DNA of 64,000 nucleotides from Thermoanaerobaculum sp964488355 (lineage in GTDB: Bacteria > Acidobacteriota > Thermoanaerobaculia > Thermoanaerobaculales > Thermoanaerobaculaceae): the NCBI GenBank assembly GCA_964488355.1, contig CAZAUJ010000004.1, positions 1-64,000 of the forward strand. The letters are read 5' to 3'. Below the pieces are notes generated by a model. The model was not told the DNA's origin and made no database searches. It saw only the letters and a list, made by a program, of their open reading frames with translations. The number at the start of each line of letters is the position of its first letter. Positions within the stretch are counted from its first letter, which is position 1. Below, one piece after another: positions 25,754-34,542 of this stretch. The position numbers were made by a program, and so were the translations under genes.

Positions 25754-27126
25754 GGACACCTCCGCAGCAAGAGCGAGAAGCGCACCGAACCTGGCTCGTT
25801 CTCATCATACTCCACCCGGCCTCCCATAGCCTCGGCCAGGCGGCGAACCGAGGTCAGCCCCTCGCCGCTGCCCCCTGGGTGGCCCCCAGCCCCGCCAAAG
25901 GGGTTGTTACGCCAGGGAGGTGGCAATGGCTGCCCGTTGTCCGCGACCGCCAGGCGCACCCATTCGCCCTCCGCCTGCACCACCACCCTCACCTCGCCCC
26001 CCAGCCCCACCGCCTTGAGAGCGTTGCTCAGCAGGTTTTCCAGGCAGCGGTCCAAGTAGGAACGGTCCGCCCAAACTTCCAGCGGCGACGGGGGTAGCTG
26101 CGCTATCAGCTGAACGTTGCGGCTTTCGGCCAGGGCTCGCCACGCGCCCACCAGCTGGGTTGCGGTTGCGAGCGCGTCCACGCGCACCAGCTGCATGGCC
26201 TCGCCTCTTTGCGCCAGCTCCAGGACCAGCTGGTTGACCTGTCGCTCCACCCGCGCCAGCCCTTGGGCAACCTTCTCCGCCCCGCTTTCCCATTCGGTCA
26301 GGCTTTGCGGCCTTTCCTGAAGCAAATGCTGCAAGAGCCCATAGGCGGCGGTGAGAGGGTTCTTGATGTCGTGGGCCAGGGAGCGAGCCGTTTCCACCAA
26401 CGTGAGGGCGTGTTCGGCCCGTTGCCGCCTTTCCTGCTCTGCACGGTACCGCTCCCATAGTTCGGTGCGTTCCAAAGCCACCTGGAGCGCGTGGCAAAGG
26501 GTTTGAGCTCCCTCCAGCAGGGGAGCCGATATGGGAGCTCGGGTGACGAAGTTGTCCGCCACGACCACACCCCAGAACTTTTCCCGCCGGACTAGGGGCA
26601 GCACTACCAGGAGGGGAGAATCCAAAACCCGCAGCCAATGGCGCACACAAGGGTTGGGGTTATCCCGCCGAGCGAGAAAGGCCCGGCCCCAGTGACCGCA
26701 CCCCTCTTCTATGGGTGTGGAAAGAGCGGCCAGCAGCTCCGAAAGCCGGGCCCTTTCCTGCTCGATGGCCTCGGGCTGGAAGGTTCCCACTGCCTCCAGC
26801 GGTCGCACGCACTGAGCGTGCAGCTCCGCCCACAGGCGAGCTGCCTCGTCGCCGCTGCGCGGCCCGATGCCCAGCCAGCCTTCCAGGCGGCCATTGCTGC
26901 GGCGCAGAAGAAACGCGCGGTTGAAACCAAAGCCTTCGCCGGCGGTGAGGGCTACAAGTGCGATCCAGGCGGCGTGCTCGGGGGTAAGCGCCCGTTCCAG
27001 CAGCTCGGAGGCCAGGTGCAAGGTGGAAAGGATGTTGTTGGACCGCCCGCGATCACGCGCCAACAGGCGGCGCGGTCTGGAGCTGGACCTTAAAGCCCTG
27101 CGCTCTCGAGCAATCTGTCTCACCAC
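25750..27126 (-). CDS. Soluble GAF-domain sensor histidine kinase
   Basis: The 458-residue protein has no membrane helix. A GAF-like sensory region (about 35-225) is followed by a HisKA domain with the phospho-acceptor His252 (LAHDIKNPL), then the HATPase domain with the N box ENLLSNALKA, VADNG and a glycine-rich G2 box (GGSGEGLTSVRRL). It phosphorylates a receiver in response to an unknown cytosolic signal. Its stop overlaps the receiver gene. An extended -10 (TGGCATAAT) lies 11 nt before the GTG start at 27126. The exact start is uncertain because the N terminus is very basic. Confidence 0.9.
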   Translation of the reverse strand: MVRQIARERRALRSSSRPRRLLARDRGRSNNILSTLHLASELLERALTPEHAAWIALVALTAGEGFGFNRAFLLRRSNGRLEGWLGIGPRSGDEAARLWAELHAQCVRPLEAVGTFQPEAIEQERARLSELLAALSTPIEEGCGHWGRAFLARRDNPNPCVRHWLRVLDSPLLVVLPLVRREKFWGVVVADNFVTRAPISAPLLEGAQTLCHALQVALERTELWERYRAEQERRQRAEHALTLVETARSLAHDIKNPLTAAYGLLQHLLQERPQSLTEWESGAEKVAQGLARVERQVNQLVLELAQRGEAMQLVRVDALATATQLVGAWRALAESRNVQLIAQLPPSPLEVWADRSYLDRCLENLLSNALKAVGLGGEVRVVVQAEGEWVRLAVADNGQPLPPPWRNNPFGGAGGHPGGSGEGLTSVRRLAEAMGGRVEYDENEPGSVRFSLLLRRCP

Positions 27127-27136
27127 CCGCCTGCCT

Positions 27137-27145
27137 ATTATGCCA
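27137..27145 (-). promoter_or_regulatory. Extended -10 promoter of the kinase-led polysaccharide operon
   Basis: The minus strand reads TGG-CATAAT in the 56-nt gap after the PIG-L gene, 10 nt upstream of the kinase start. It would drive the histidine kinase and, through overlapping genes, the downstream run. Confidence 0.45.
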
Positions 27146-27182
27146 CCCGCAGTTACCCGGTGGGTACGTGCCTTTGGGCGGC

Positions 27183-28232
27183 TCAGGGCAAGGTGTTGTT
27201 TCCGCTGTCGAGGCCGCAGGCGTTGCCCACCAGGGTGAACCCGGATTCGGTGAAAAGCAAAAGGGGCCGGTGAACGCGCAGGGCTACCCAGGAAGGCGGG
27301 TCGCCAAAGACAAGCTCCAATTGGCCGCGTAAGGGCCCGCCACGCCAGCTCAACTGTACCTGGCTCGGCTGGGGTTTGCGCAAGGTGAACCGCGGAGCTA
27401 CCGAGGGCAGGAGGACGGACAAGCTGCGAAGCTCATGGTCGAGCCAGAAGAGGTCCAGCCTTGGGCGCCGGGGGCTGCGCCAGGAGAGAGGCAGACGGTA
27501 GCGGACCTGGAGGCGAGTGCCGACCAGCTGGGCCTCCAGGACCGGATTGGGTTCCTGGGCTGCCAGGGGGAAAAAGAGCTCGCTGTCCGTGGCAAAGCTC
27601 AGGTGAAAGCGGCGGCGGAAAACCAGCTGGCTTTTGTGACAGGCGATGGCAGCTGCCTTTCGTGCCACCGCCTGGGGGGAGCCCTGGACCAGGTAGCCGG
27701 CTTCTTCCGGGCGACAGCGCAGGGGACCGTGGGCTGCATAGCCCAAAAGCGTGACCGGCTGTTTGTCAGAAGCTGCTAGCACCAGCACCGCGGCCGTGCT
27801 GTGGTCGGGATGGCGATCGGCCAAAATGGGAGCCACCACGTGCGTAGGCTGCAGTTCGACCAGCGTGCGCTGCAAAGGTTCCACTGATGAGCGGGGATCG
27901 GCCAAGGCTTGGGCCGTGAGCTGCGCATCCGGCCAGCGCCAAAAACGCGCACAGCGCGCTGGAAGCCCCAGCACCTCCAGCGCTCGTTGGGTTTCCTGCT
28001 CCCGGCGAGCGGCGAAGAGCTGACGATGGCGGTGGCTTACCCAAAAGGTGCGCTCCATCACCCGCAAAGGCCAGGTATTGGCTTCACCCGAGGTGAGGAA
28101 CAGGAGGTTCACGCTGGCGCCGGCAGCTTGAGCCTGGTGCAGCAGCAGGCCGGCGGCCAGGGTTTCGTCGTCGGGGTGGGGAAAAACCCCGAGGATGCGG
28201 TGCTCGGCTGACAGCTTTATCTGGTCGGGCAC
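27183..28232 (-). CDS. PIG-L family (LmbE-like) deacetylase
   Basis: This is a zinc-dependent N-acetylglucosaminyl deacetylase-like enzyme. The metal motif HPDDE (residues 19-23) follows the strand ILGVFP, and further conserved segments are FLTSGEANTW and the late ADRHPDHS. Family members remove acetyl groups from sugar conjugates, as in MshB, BshB or GPI synthesis. The protein extends about 120 residues past the catalytic domain with a beta-rich C-terminal part. I place the start at GTG 28232 because GGGAGG precedes it; a TTG at 28247 is the alternative. It is divergent from the penicillin acylase gene. Confidence 0.85.
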   Translation of the reverse strand: MPDQIKLSAEHRILGVFPHPDDETLAAGLLLHQAQAAGASVNLLFLTSGEANTWPLRVMERTFWVSHRHRQLFAARREQETQRALEVLGLPARCARFWRWPDAQLTAQALADPRSSVEPLQRTLVELQPTHVVAPILADRHPDHSTAAVLVLAASDKQPVTLLGYAAHGPLRCRPEEAGYLVQGSPQAVARKAAAIACHKSQLVFRRRFHLSFATDSELFFPLAAQEPNPVLEAQLVGTRLQVRYRLPLSWRSPRRPRLDLFWLDHELRSLSVLLPSVAPRFTLRKPQPSQVQLSWRGGPLRGQLELVFGDPPSWVALRVHRPLLLFTESGFTLVGNACGLDSGNNTLP

Positions 28233-28268
28233 CCTGCCTCCCGTCAAGGCTTCAGCCTCTGGATGGTT

Positions 28269-28278
28269 ACGCTAGCAT
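28269..28278. promoter_or_regulatory. Overlapping divergent -10 elements around GCTAGC
   Basis: The palindrome GCTAGC (28271-28276) is part of TGCTAGCGT on the minus strand, for the PIG-L gene, and of CGCTAGCAT on the plus strand, for the penicillin acylase gene. The two -10 elements occupy the same DNA, so RNA polymerase could bind for only one direction at a time. Confidence 0.45.
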
Positions 28279-28295
28279 GCCGCGGGAGGTTGTAA

Positions 28296-30611
28296 GTGGC
28301 CCCAAGGAGACGGTGGTTGGTGCTTTTGGGTGTCTGGGTCGGTTTGGTCTTGGCTCTTGGCCTGATCGCCTTGTACCTGTTGCGCGCATCTCTTTTTGTC
28401 CTGCCGCCGGATGCACTTCGCCTGCCCGGTTTGCAACGAGCCTGCCAGGTGGCCTTCGACCGGTTCGGCGTGCCTCATGTGCAGGCGGAGAGTCTTCGCG
28501 ATGCTTTCTTCGTGCAGGGTTTCTTGCACGCGCGGGAGCGCTTTTTCCAAATGGAGTTGGCGCGGCGGGCTGCAGCCGGGCGGCTGGCCGAGGTCTTGGG
28601 ACCCAAGGCCGTCCCGCTGGATGTGCGCTTTCGGCGGTGGGGCCTGTGGGAAGCCGCGCGACGGCAGCGCCAGCTGCTGGAGGGCGAGGCGGAGGCGGTG
28701 GTGGCTGCCTACGCCGCTGGGGTCAACGCGGCCCTCGCCAGCCTTCCCCCTTGGCGGCTGGCGCCCGAGTGCCTTTTCCTGGGTTGCCAGGTGGAGCCCT
28801 GGGTACCTGAGGACACGCTGGCCGTTGGCTTGTTGTTGCAGAGCGATCTGACCTGGGCGGCCGGGGAAGAACTACGGCGGGCGCGGGAGCTGGCGGGTTT
28901 GGGGCGGGCGAGGGCCACCAGGCTTTGGGGCTGGAGCGACGAGCAGGCGGACCTGTGGATTCCGCCCACGCCTCTCCCGCGGCCCGAGAGGCCATTGCCT
29001 TCCTTGCCCACCTTCTCGGCTGTGGGCTCCAACAACTGGGTGGTGGTGGGAAGCCGCAGCGCCAGCGGTGGGCCCTTATTGGCCAACGATCCCCACGTGG
29101 GCGTGGCCAACCCGGCCACGTGGTACGAGATCCACCTGCAAGCTCCCGAGTTCGCGGTGGCGGGCGCCTCGGTTCCGGGGACGCCGGGCGTGCTCATCGG
29201 GCACAACGGGCACGTGGCCTGGGGCCTGACCATGGCGATGCTGGATGACCAGGACCTGTTCCGCCTCACGCTGGATCGGGAGGGAAGGCGGGAACGGTTT
29301 GGCGACAGCTGGCTGCCGTTGCAGGTGCTGGAGCAGGAACTCCGCGTGCGCGGGGAAAAGGCGCCGCGAAGGCTTACGGTCAAGCGTTCCCTGCACGGGC
29401 CAGTCATTCGCGAAGGGGAGGGGGAGGTTCTGGCGTTAGCGTGGTCTGCGCTGCAGGCCCGCTCTCCCGTGGGCTGCTTTTTGCGCTTGGCCCAGGCCAA
29501 AAGCGCCGAAGAAGCCATGGCCAGCTTTTCCAGCTGCGAGTCGCCGGCTATGAACCTGGTGGTGGCGGACCGCCAGGGGCACGTGGGTTGGCAGGTGACT
29601 GGGCGCGTGCCCCGGCGCGGCCGAGGCGCCGGGCGGCTGCCCGCCCCCGGTGACGATCCGGCCTGGGCGTGGCAGGGCTTGGAGCCCTTCGAAGCCAACC
29701 CCAGGCTCTTCGACCCGCCGGCGGGCTTGCTCGCCACCGCCAACCACGATCCCTTTGCCGAGGGGGACTTTCCTCCTCCCGGCTTTCCCGGGGAATTCGC
29801 CGGCCCGGAGCGGGTGCGCACCATTCGCCGGGCGCTGGCAAGCCGGCAGGACTGGGACGTGGCGGGTTTCCTGTCGCTGCAGATGGACGTGCACAACCCG
29901 CAAGCGGCGGCGTTATTGGCGGCGCTGCGGCCCATGCTGCAGCAGCTCGCCCACCCGGCGGCTCAACGGCTTTTGGCTTGGGACGGGAGGATGTCCGCCG
30001 AAAGCGAGGAGGCCCTCCTGTGGGCTGAATTCCTGCGCGCGCTCATCCGCCGGGTGGGAGGGGACGAGGGCAAGGCCACCGGGCTGGATCGCTCGCCGCT
30101 GTCTGCCGCGGCCATGCTTCGCCTTGCCCTGGGCCAGCTGGACGTGGCTTGGTGGGACGATGTGACCACGCCGGAGCAGGAACAACCCCAGGAAATGGTG
30201 GCGCGAGCGCTGGCAGAAGCGGCCGAGCGGGCCGCGGGTAAGAGCTGGGGGGAGGCGCACCAGGTGCTCTTTGCCCACCCTCTGGGCTCGGTGCCGCTGT
30301 TGGGCTGGCTGTTCAACGCGGGGCCTTTCCCGGTGGGCGGGGCGGGACCGTGCCTCAACGCCACGGCCTACCGCGCTTCGGGCGAGGACTTCAACGTGGT
30401 GGCCTTGCCATCCCTCCGCTTTGTTGCCGATCTGAGCATTTGGGACAACAGCCGCATGGTCCTGCCGTTGGGCCAGTCGGGTCATCCCCTTTCTCGCCAC
30501 GCTCGCGATCAGCTGCCCCTGTGGCTTGCGGGACAAGCCCATGCCATGCCCTTTTCTCCCCAGGCGGTGGCTAAGGCGAAGGTGCGCGTGACCACCTTTT
30601 TGCCCCGTTGA
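28296..30611 (+). CDS. Penicillin acylase family protein (Ntn hydrolase)
   Basis: This is a secreted or periplasmic N-terminal nucleophile amidohydrolase of family S45. The 771-residue precursor has an N-terminal hydrophobic signal/anchor (about residues 7-30), an alpha-chain region and the autocatalytic site GSNNWVVVG, where Ser245 would become the new N terminus of the beta chain. Later segments such as ANDPHVG, GHNGHVAWGLT and the AMNLVVAD region are typical. Substrates in the family include penicillins, acyl-homoserine lactones and other amides; this one is not assignable. The GTG start at 28296 follows GGGAGG by 6 nt. The M14 peptidase gene follows after 43 nt. Confidence 0.92.
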   Translation: MAPRRRWLVLLGVWVGLVLALGLIALYLLRASLFVLPPDALRLPGLQRACQVAFDRFGVPHVQAESLRDAFFVQGFLHARERFFQMELARRAAAGRLAEVLGPKAVPLDVRFRRWGLWEAARRQRQLLEGEAEAVVAAYAAGVNAALASLPPWRLAPECLFLGCQVEPWVPEDTLAVGLLLQSDLTWAAGEELRRARELAGLGRARATRLWGWSDEQADLWIPPTPLPRPERPLPSLPTFSAVGSNNWVVVGSRSASGGPLLANDPHVGVANPATWYEIHLQAPEFAVAGASVPGTPGVLIGHNGHVAWGLTMAMLDDQDLFRLTLDREGRRERFGDSWLPLQVLEQELRVRGEKAPRRLTVKRSLHGPVIREGEGEVLALAWSALQARSPVGCFLRLAQAKSAEEAMASFSSCESPAMNLVVADRQGHVGWQVTGRVPRRGRGAGRLPAPGDDPAWAWQGLEPFEANPRLFDPPAGLLATANHDPFAEGDFPPPGFPGEFAGPERVRTIRRALASRQDWDVAGFLSLQMDVHNPQAAALLAALRPMLQQLAHPAAQRLLAWDGRMSAESEEALLWAEFLRALIRRVGGDEGKATGLDRSPLSAAAMLRLALGQLDVAWWDDVTTPEQEQPQEMVARALAEAAERAAGKSWGEAHQVLFAHPLGSVPLLGWLFNAGPFPVGGAGPCLNATAYRASGEDFNVVALPSLRFVADLSIWDNSRMVLPLGQSGHPLSRHARDQLPLWLAGQAHAMPFSPQAVAKAKVRVTTFLPR

Positions 30612-30654
30612 AACTTGGCGCTGCGGCCACCGTAAACCTTTTGGGGGAAGGACG

Positions 30655-33195
30655 ATGAATCCCAGAAACTCGCTTTTGTGTGTTTTCTTTTGGGCCACTG
30701 CCGCTTTGGCTCAGGTGCCCTCGCCGCAAGCTTTTTTCGCTAAGGCGGTAGGAGAGGACCGGGTGTTGGTTTCCTACGAGGAAACGCTGCGATACTTGCG
30801 CCAGCTGCAGCGCCTTTCGCCGCGGGTGGCGTTGGAAGAGCTGGGACCTACGGTGGAGGGGCGCCCCATGGTGGCGGTGGTGGTGTCTTCCCAAGCCAAC
30901 ATGGCGCGCCTTCCTGCCATCCGCCAGGGCTGGGCCAAGCTGGCCGACCCGCTCAAGCTTTCGGTGGAGGAGCAAGAGCAGTTGGTGAGGGAGTTGCCGG
31001 CGGGTCTATTGGTCACCGCCGGCATCCACTCCACCGAGGTGGCTGGCCCTCAGGCAGCGCTTTTATTTGTGCACGAGCTGGCCAGCGCTGCTGAGGGCAG
31101 CGCGCTGGCCGCTTGGCTGGCACAGGTGGTGGTGTTGGTGGTGCCCTCCCTCAATCCCGACGGCCAAGAAGCGGTGACCGCCTGGTATAGCAGGTACCTG
31201 GGCACGCCTTACGAGGGCGCGTTGCCGCCGTTTCTCTACCACCGCTACGCGGGTCACGACAACAACCGCGATTTTGTTTTTCTTACCCAGCCGGAAAGCC
31301 GAGCCCTCAACCGCTTCGTCTACAACCGCTGGCACCCGCAACTTTTCGTCGACCTGCACCAAATGGGCCCACTGGGCCCCCGACAGTTCGTGCCGCCCTT
31401 TGCCGACCCCATCAACCCCACGCTTCCGCCGCTGGTCTGGCGGCTCACCTCCCACCTGGGGACCTTGATGGCTCTCCGCCTGGAGCAGGCCGGCAAGGCA
31501 GGGGTGGTTTCCGGCTGGACCTTCGACGGGCACTGGATTGGCGGCACGCGCAACACCGCCTGGTGGAAAAACATTTTTGGGGTGCTGACGGAAACGGCTT
31601 CTGCCGCCCTGGCTACGCCGCTGCTTTTGGACGAGGCCGACCTGCGTGGCGGGGGCAAGGGTTTGTGGGAATACCGGCCGCAGGTGAACTTTCCCAACCC
31701 TTGGCGGGGCGGCCGCTGGGGGTTATCGGAAGCGGTGAGCTACCAGCGGGAGATCCTACGGGCGGCGCTGGAGTTTGCCGCCACCTATCGGCGGGACGTG
31801 CTGGCGGAAAGCTCCCGCATGGCGCGGGAGGCGACCGAGAAGCTCGCGGGGCCTTGGGGTTGGGCGGTGCCGCCCGGTCCGGACCCTTGGCGGTGGCAGC
31901 GGCTGGTTAGCTTGCTGTTGGAAGCAGGCGCCAGGGGCTTCTTCTTGGACACGCCCTTCGTGGGGGAAAACGTGGTCCTTCCCAGGGGGACCGCCGTGTT
32001 TCCTGCTGGCCAGCCTCTAGGCCGCTACCTGTGGGAAGTGCTGGAACGACAAAGCTATCCCCAGGTGTTGGCTGCTCCCGGGGCGGACATTCTGGTGCCC
32101 TACGACGTGACCGCCTGGAACCTCCCGCTGATGCTGGGTACGCGCGTTTTGCCGCTTCCAGAGCCCGTGCCGCTTTCCGGCCAGCAGCTCCATCCCGCCT
32201 TGGACGTTTTTGCCGGAGCCGTGTCCTCGCCGTTCTTGGCCATCCCTGCCGACCAACTGGCAGGCCATGCCCTGGCCAACCGAGCCTTGGACATGGGTCT
32301 GCGCGTCTGTCGGCTGGGGCGGGACGCCAGCACGCAGCTGCCCCCCGGTTCGTGGGTGCTGGATGGGGGGAGGGATGCGCTGGCGACGCTAGTGACGGGC
32401 CAGCCGGTACGTCCCGTGTCCCTGGAGCGGGTTCCGCTTGGGTGCCAGCCGCTGCGCCGTCCGCGAGTGGCGGTGTTTCACCCCTTCCAGCCGGTGGAAG
32501 ACGCGGGCTGGTTGCGGTGGGTGCTGGAGCAGGGCGGCTTCCCGGTGGCGGTGGTGGATCCGGCCCAGCTGGCCCAGGGGGTCCCAACCGGCATCGACGT
32601 GCTGGTACTCCCGGATGTGGAGGCACGCCGCCTTGAGGAGGGCCCGGCCGCAGGTCTCGTGCCCTTGCCGCCCGAGTTCGGTCGGGGACTGGGCAGTTCG
32701 GGCAGCGGCAAGCTGCGGGAGTTCGTGGAGCAGGGAGGCACGCTCTTGACTTTTCAACGGGCGGCCCTTTGGGTTGGCGAGCGCTTCGCCTTGGGGGTGA
32801 GCAACAGCCTTTCTGGCCTTTCCCGCAGCGAGTTTTTCGCCCCGGGAGCGCTGGTGCAGCTGGAGCTGGAGCCGGAGTTGCCCCTCGCCTGGGGCCTGCC
32901 CCACCGGGTGGCGGCCCTGGTGGAGGGATCGCTGGCTTTTGCGTCCCGTCCTGGCCCTCCGGAGAGGCGTCAGGTGGTAGCGCGCTTCCCCGATGAACCC
33001 TTACTCCTGGCCGGCTTTCTCCGCGGGGAGGAGCGCTTGCGTCGGCAGGCGGCGGTGCTGGTTTTCTCCCTTGGCCGTGGGCGGGTGGTGCTTTACGCCT
33101 TCGCTCCCCACTTCCGAGGCCAAACCGCCAACCTCTTCCCACTGGTATACAACGCGGTGTGGTGGGAGGCGTCGGAGCCGGCTTCTAAGAGGTAA
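30655..33195 (+). CDS. Secreted M14-family zinc carboxypeptidase-like protein
   Basis: The 846-residue protein begins with a signal peptide cut near ALAQ-VPS (residue about 20). It contains an M14 peptidase domain with zinc ligands His125 and Glu128 (HSTE), His235 (DLHQMG) and the catalytic Glu313 (LTETASA), plus GHDNNRDF resembling the substrate carboxylate site. The C-terminal half (from about residue 400) is beta-rich, with a class I glutamine-amidotransferase-like section. Such long M14 proteins are common in Acidobacteriota and Bacteroidota and are thought to take part in peptide scavenging. Its end overlaps the convergent CCA-adding-type gene by 11 nt. Confidence 0.9.
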   Translation: MNPRNSLLCVFFWATAALAQVPSPQAFFAKAVGEDRVLVSYEETLRYLRQLQRLSPRVALEELGPTVEGRPMVAVVVSSQANMARLPAIRQGWAKLADPLKLSVEEQEQLVRELPAGLLVTAGIHSTEVAGPQAALLFVHELASAAEGSALAAWLAQVVVLVVPSLNPDGQEAVTAWYSRYLGTPYEGALPPFLYHRYAGHDNNRDFVFLTQPESRALNRFVYNRWHPQLFVDLHQMGPLGPRQFVPPFADPINPTLPPLVWRLTSHLGTLMALRLEQAGKAGVVSGWTFDGHWIGGTRNTAWWKNIFGVLTETASAALATPLLLDEADLRGGGKGLWEYRPQVNFPNPWRGGRWGLSEAVSYQREILRAALEFAATYRRDVLAESSRMAREATEKLAGPWGWAVPPGPDPWRWQRLVSLLLEAGARGFFLDTPFVGENVVLPRGTAVFPAGQPLGRYLWEVLERQSYPQVLAAPGADILVPYDVTAWNLPLMLGTRVLPLPEPVPLSGQQLHPALDVFAGAVSSPFLAIPADQLAGHALANRALDMGLRVCRLGRDASTQLPPGSWVLDGGRDALATLVTGQPVRPVSLERVPLGCQPLRRPRVAVFHPFQPVEDAGWLRWVLEQGGFPVAVVDPAQLAQGVPTGIDVLVLPDVEARRLEEGPAAGLVPLPPEFGRGLGSSGSGKLREFVEQGGTLLTFQRAALWVGERFALGVSNSLSGLSRSEFFAPGALVQLELEPELPLAWGLPHRVAALVEGSLAFASRPGPPERRQVVARFPDEPLLLAGFLRGEERLRRQAAVLVFSLGRGRVVLYAFAPHFRGQTANLFPLVYNAVWWEASEPASKR

Positions 33196-34399
33196 GCCCG
33201 GCTTCCGTGGGGGCCACCAACACGCGTCGCGCAGCGGCGGGGGTGCGCAGCACCCCTTCCGCCTGCAGTTGGCGCAGGCGGCGAAGGACAGCGCTGCGGG
33301 CGGGACCAGGGGGCAGGGAAAGGAGGCCCCAGATCTCCCGCGACGGGAGCAGGGGGGGACGGCGGCTGAAAGCGCACCACCAGCGCCAGAGCCTTGCCAC
33401 CTCTTTCCAGGAAACCTGGCTGCGCACGTACCACCAGGCCAGCGGGGCGGGGTTGGGGGACTCGTTGGCCAAGAGGCGTTTGGGATTGGTCATCGCCCCG
33501 AGCTGCTCACCCAGGCTGACGGCGTGGACCAGGCGCTGGAGGCTCTTGCCCGCCCAGCCGAAACTCGAGAGGACCTGGGTGAGGGCTGCTGCCGGCTCCT
33601 CACCGGCCAGCAGGCGGGGCAGGGCCAAGGAGGCCCAGGCCAGCTCCGTGGCTGTCTCCCGCCAGTGGCCCCGCCGGCGGAGGCTTTCCAGGCGTTGGCC
33701 AGGAAGCGCTATTTCGGGGAGGCGACCGTCAGGCAGGACCCCCAAAGCCTGCCAAATCCCCAGCTCGCTCCCCAAGCGGAAAACCTCAAGCAGCGGAACG
33801 GTTGGCAGCAACTTGCTGAGCTCTTCGCGCAGGCGCTCCTTGGCCACCCCGGCCAAGGCTGGGGCGACTTCTTGCAGCAGGCCTTTGGCTCGGGGGCTAA
33901 GGGTCAAGGGCCGGGTCAAAGCCAGGCGCAGGCCCCGGAGTACCCGCAGGGGGTCCTGAATGAGGTTTTCGGCGCGGACTACCTCCAGCGTGCCCCAAGC
34001 TAAATGGGCGAGGCCACCAACCGGGTCAAGGAGCGGCCCTTGGGGCAGGCGGAAAAACAGGGCGTTGACGGTGAAATCGCGGCGCCAAGCATCCTCGTCC
34101 ACGCTCCCCGAAAAGGGCCAGAGATCAACCCTGAGGTGGCCGCCCACCACCCGGAAGCTGGTCAGAGGTGGCTTGCCAAGGGGAAAAGCCACACCGCCGG
34201 TGGCTTGCGCCAAGTGCTGGGCCAACGCCCAGGCGTCGCCTTTAACCGCCAGGTCCAGCTCGCCTAAAGACCAGCCCAAAAAGGCGTCCCGCAGGGAGCC
34301 ACCGGTGAGGTAGGCCTCGGTGCCCCCCACGAGGCGGGCTACCAGGCGCAACCTCTGGGAACGGCGCAAATAGGCAACACACGCATCGGCAGCCCGCAT
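33185..34399 (-). CDS. CCA tRNA nucleotidyltransferase / poly(A) polymerase family protein
   Basis: This is a class II nucleotidyltransferase of the CCA-adding/PAP family, which repairs or builds tRNA 3' ends. The 404-residue protein has GGSLRDAFLG, then GELDLAVKG where the usual metal-binding D-x-D is E-x-D, the RRDFTVNAL motif, DPVGGLAHL and PLRVLRGLRLA. The first catalytic carboxylate is thus Glu, a conservative change whose effect is unknown. The start is set at ATG 34399; the open frame continues upstream but only antisense to the amidase gene. A divergent promoter region separates it from the amidase. Confidence 0.85.
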   Translation of the reverse strand: MRAADACVAYLRRSQRLRLVARLVGGTEAYLTGGSLRDAFLGWSLGELDLAVKGDAWALAQHLAQATGGVAFPLGKPPLTSFRVVGGHLRVDLWPFSGSVDEDAWRRDFTVNALFFRLPQGPLLDPVGGLAHLAWGTLEVVRAENLIQDPLRVLRGLRLALTRPLTLSPRAKGLLQEVAPALAGVAKERLREELSKLLPTVPLLEVFRLGSELGIWQALGVLPDGRLPEIALPGQRLESLRRRGHWRETATELAWASLALPRLLAGEEPAAALTQVLSSFGWAGKSLQRLVHAVSLGEQLGAMTNPKRLLANESPNPAPLAWWYVRSQVSWKEVARLWRWWCAFSRRPPLLPSREIWGLLSLPPGPARSAVLRRLRQLQAEGVLRTPAAARRVLVAPTEAGLTS

Positions 34400-34465
34400 G
34401 AGGTCAGTTTGCGGCGACCGCCGTTCCCTTGGCAAGGCCAGTGACCCACAAAGGGTGGCCCCGGT

Positions 34466-34474
34466 TGCTACCAT
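34466..34474 (+). promoter_or_regulatory. Extended -10 promoter of the amidase gene
   Basis: TGC-TACCAT lies in the 143-nt divergent region, about 68 nt before the amidase GTG. The opposite strand offers TGGTAGCAA over nearly the same bases, which may serve the CCA-type gene. Confidence 0.35.
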
Positions 34475-34542
34475 CCCGCCGTGGCGGGTGCGAAGCCTCC
34501 AGCTGCCGGGGCGGTAGCAAACCCCTTTGTGGAGGGCCGGTG

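Noticed and set aside
30612..30654. Possible terminator between the acylase and M14 genes
   Set aside because: I find no stable stem with a T-run; the pair may be co-transcribed.
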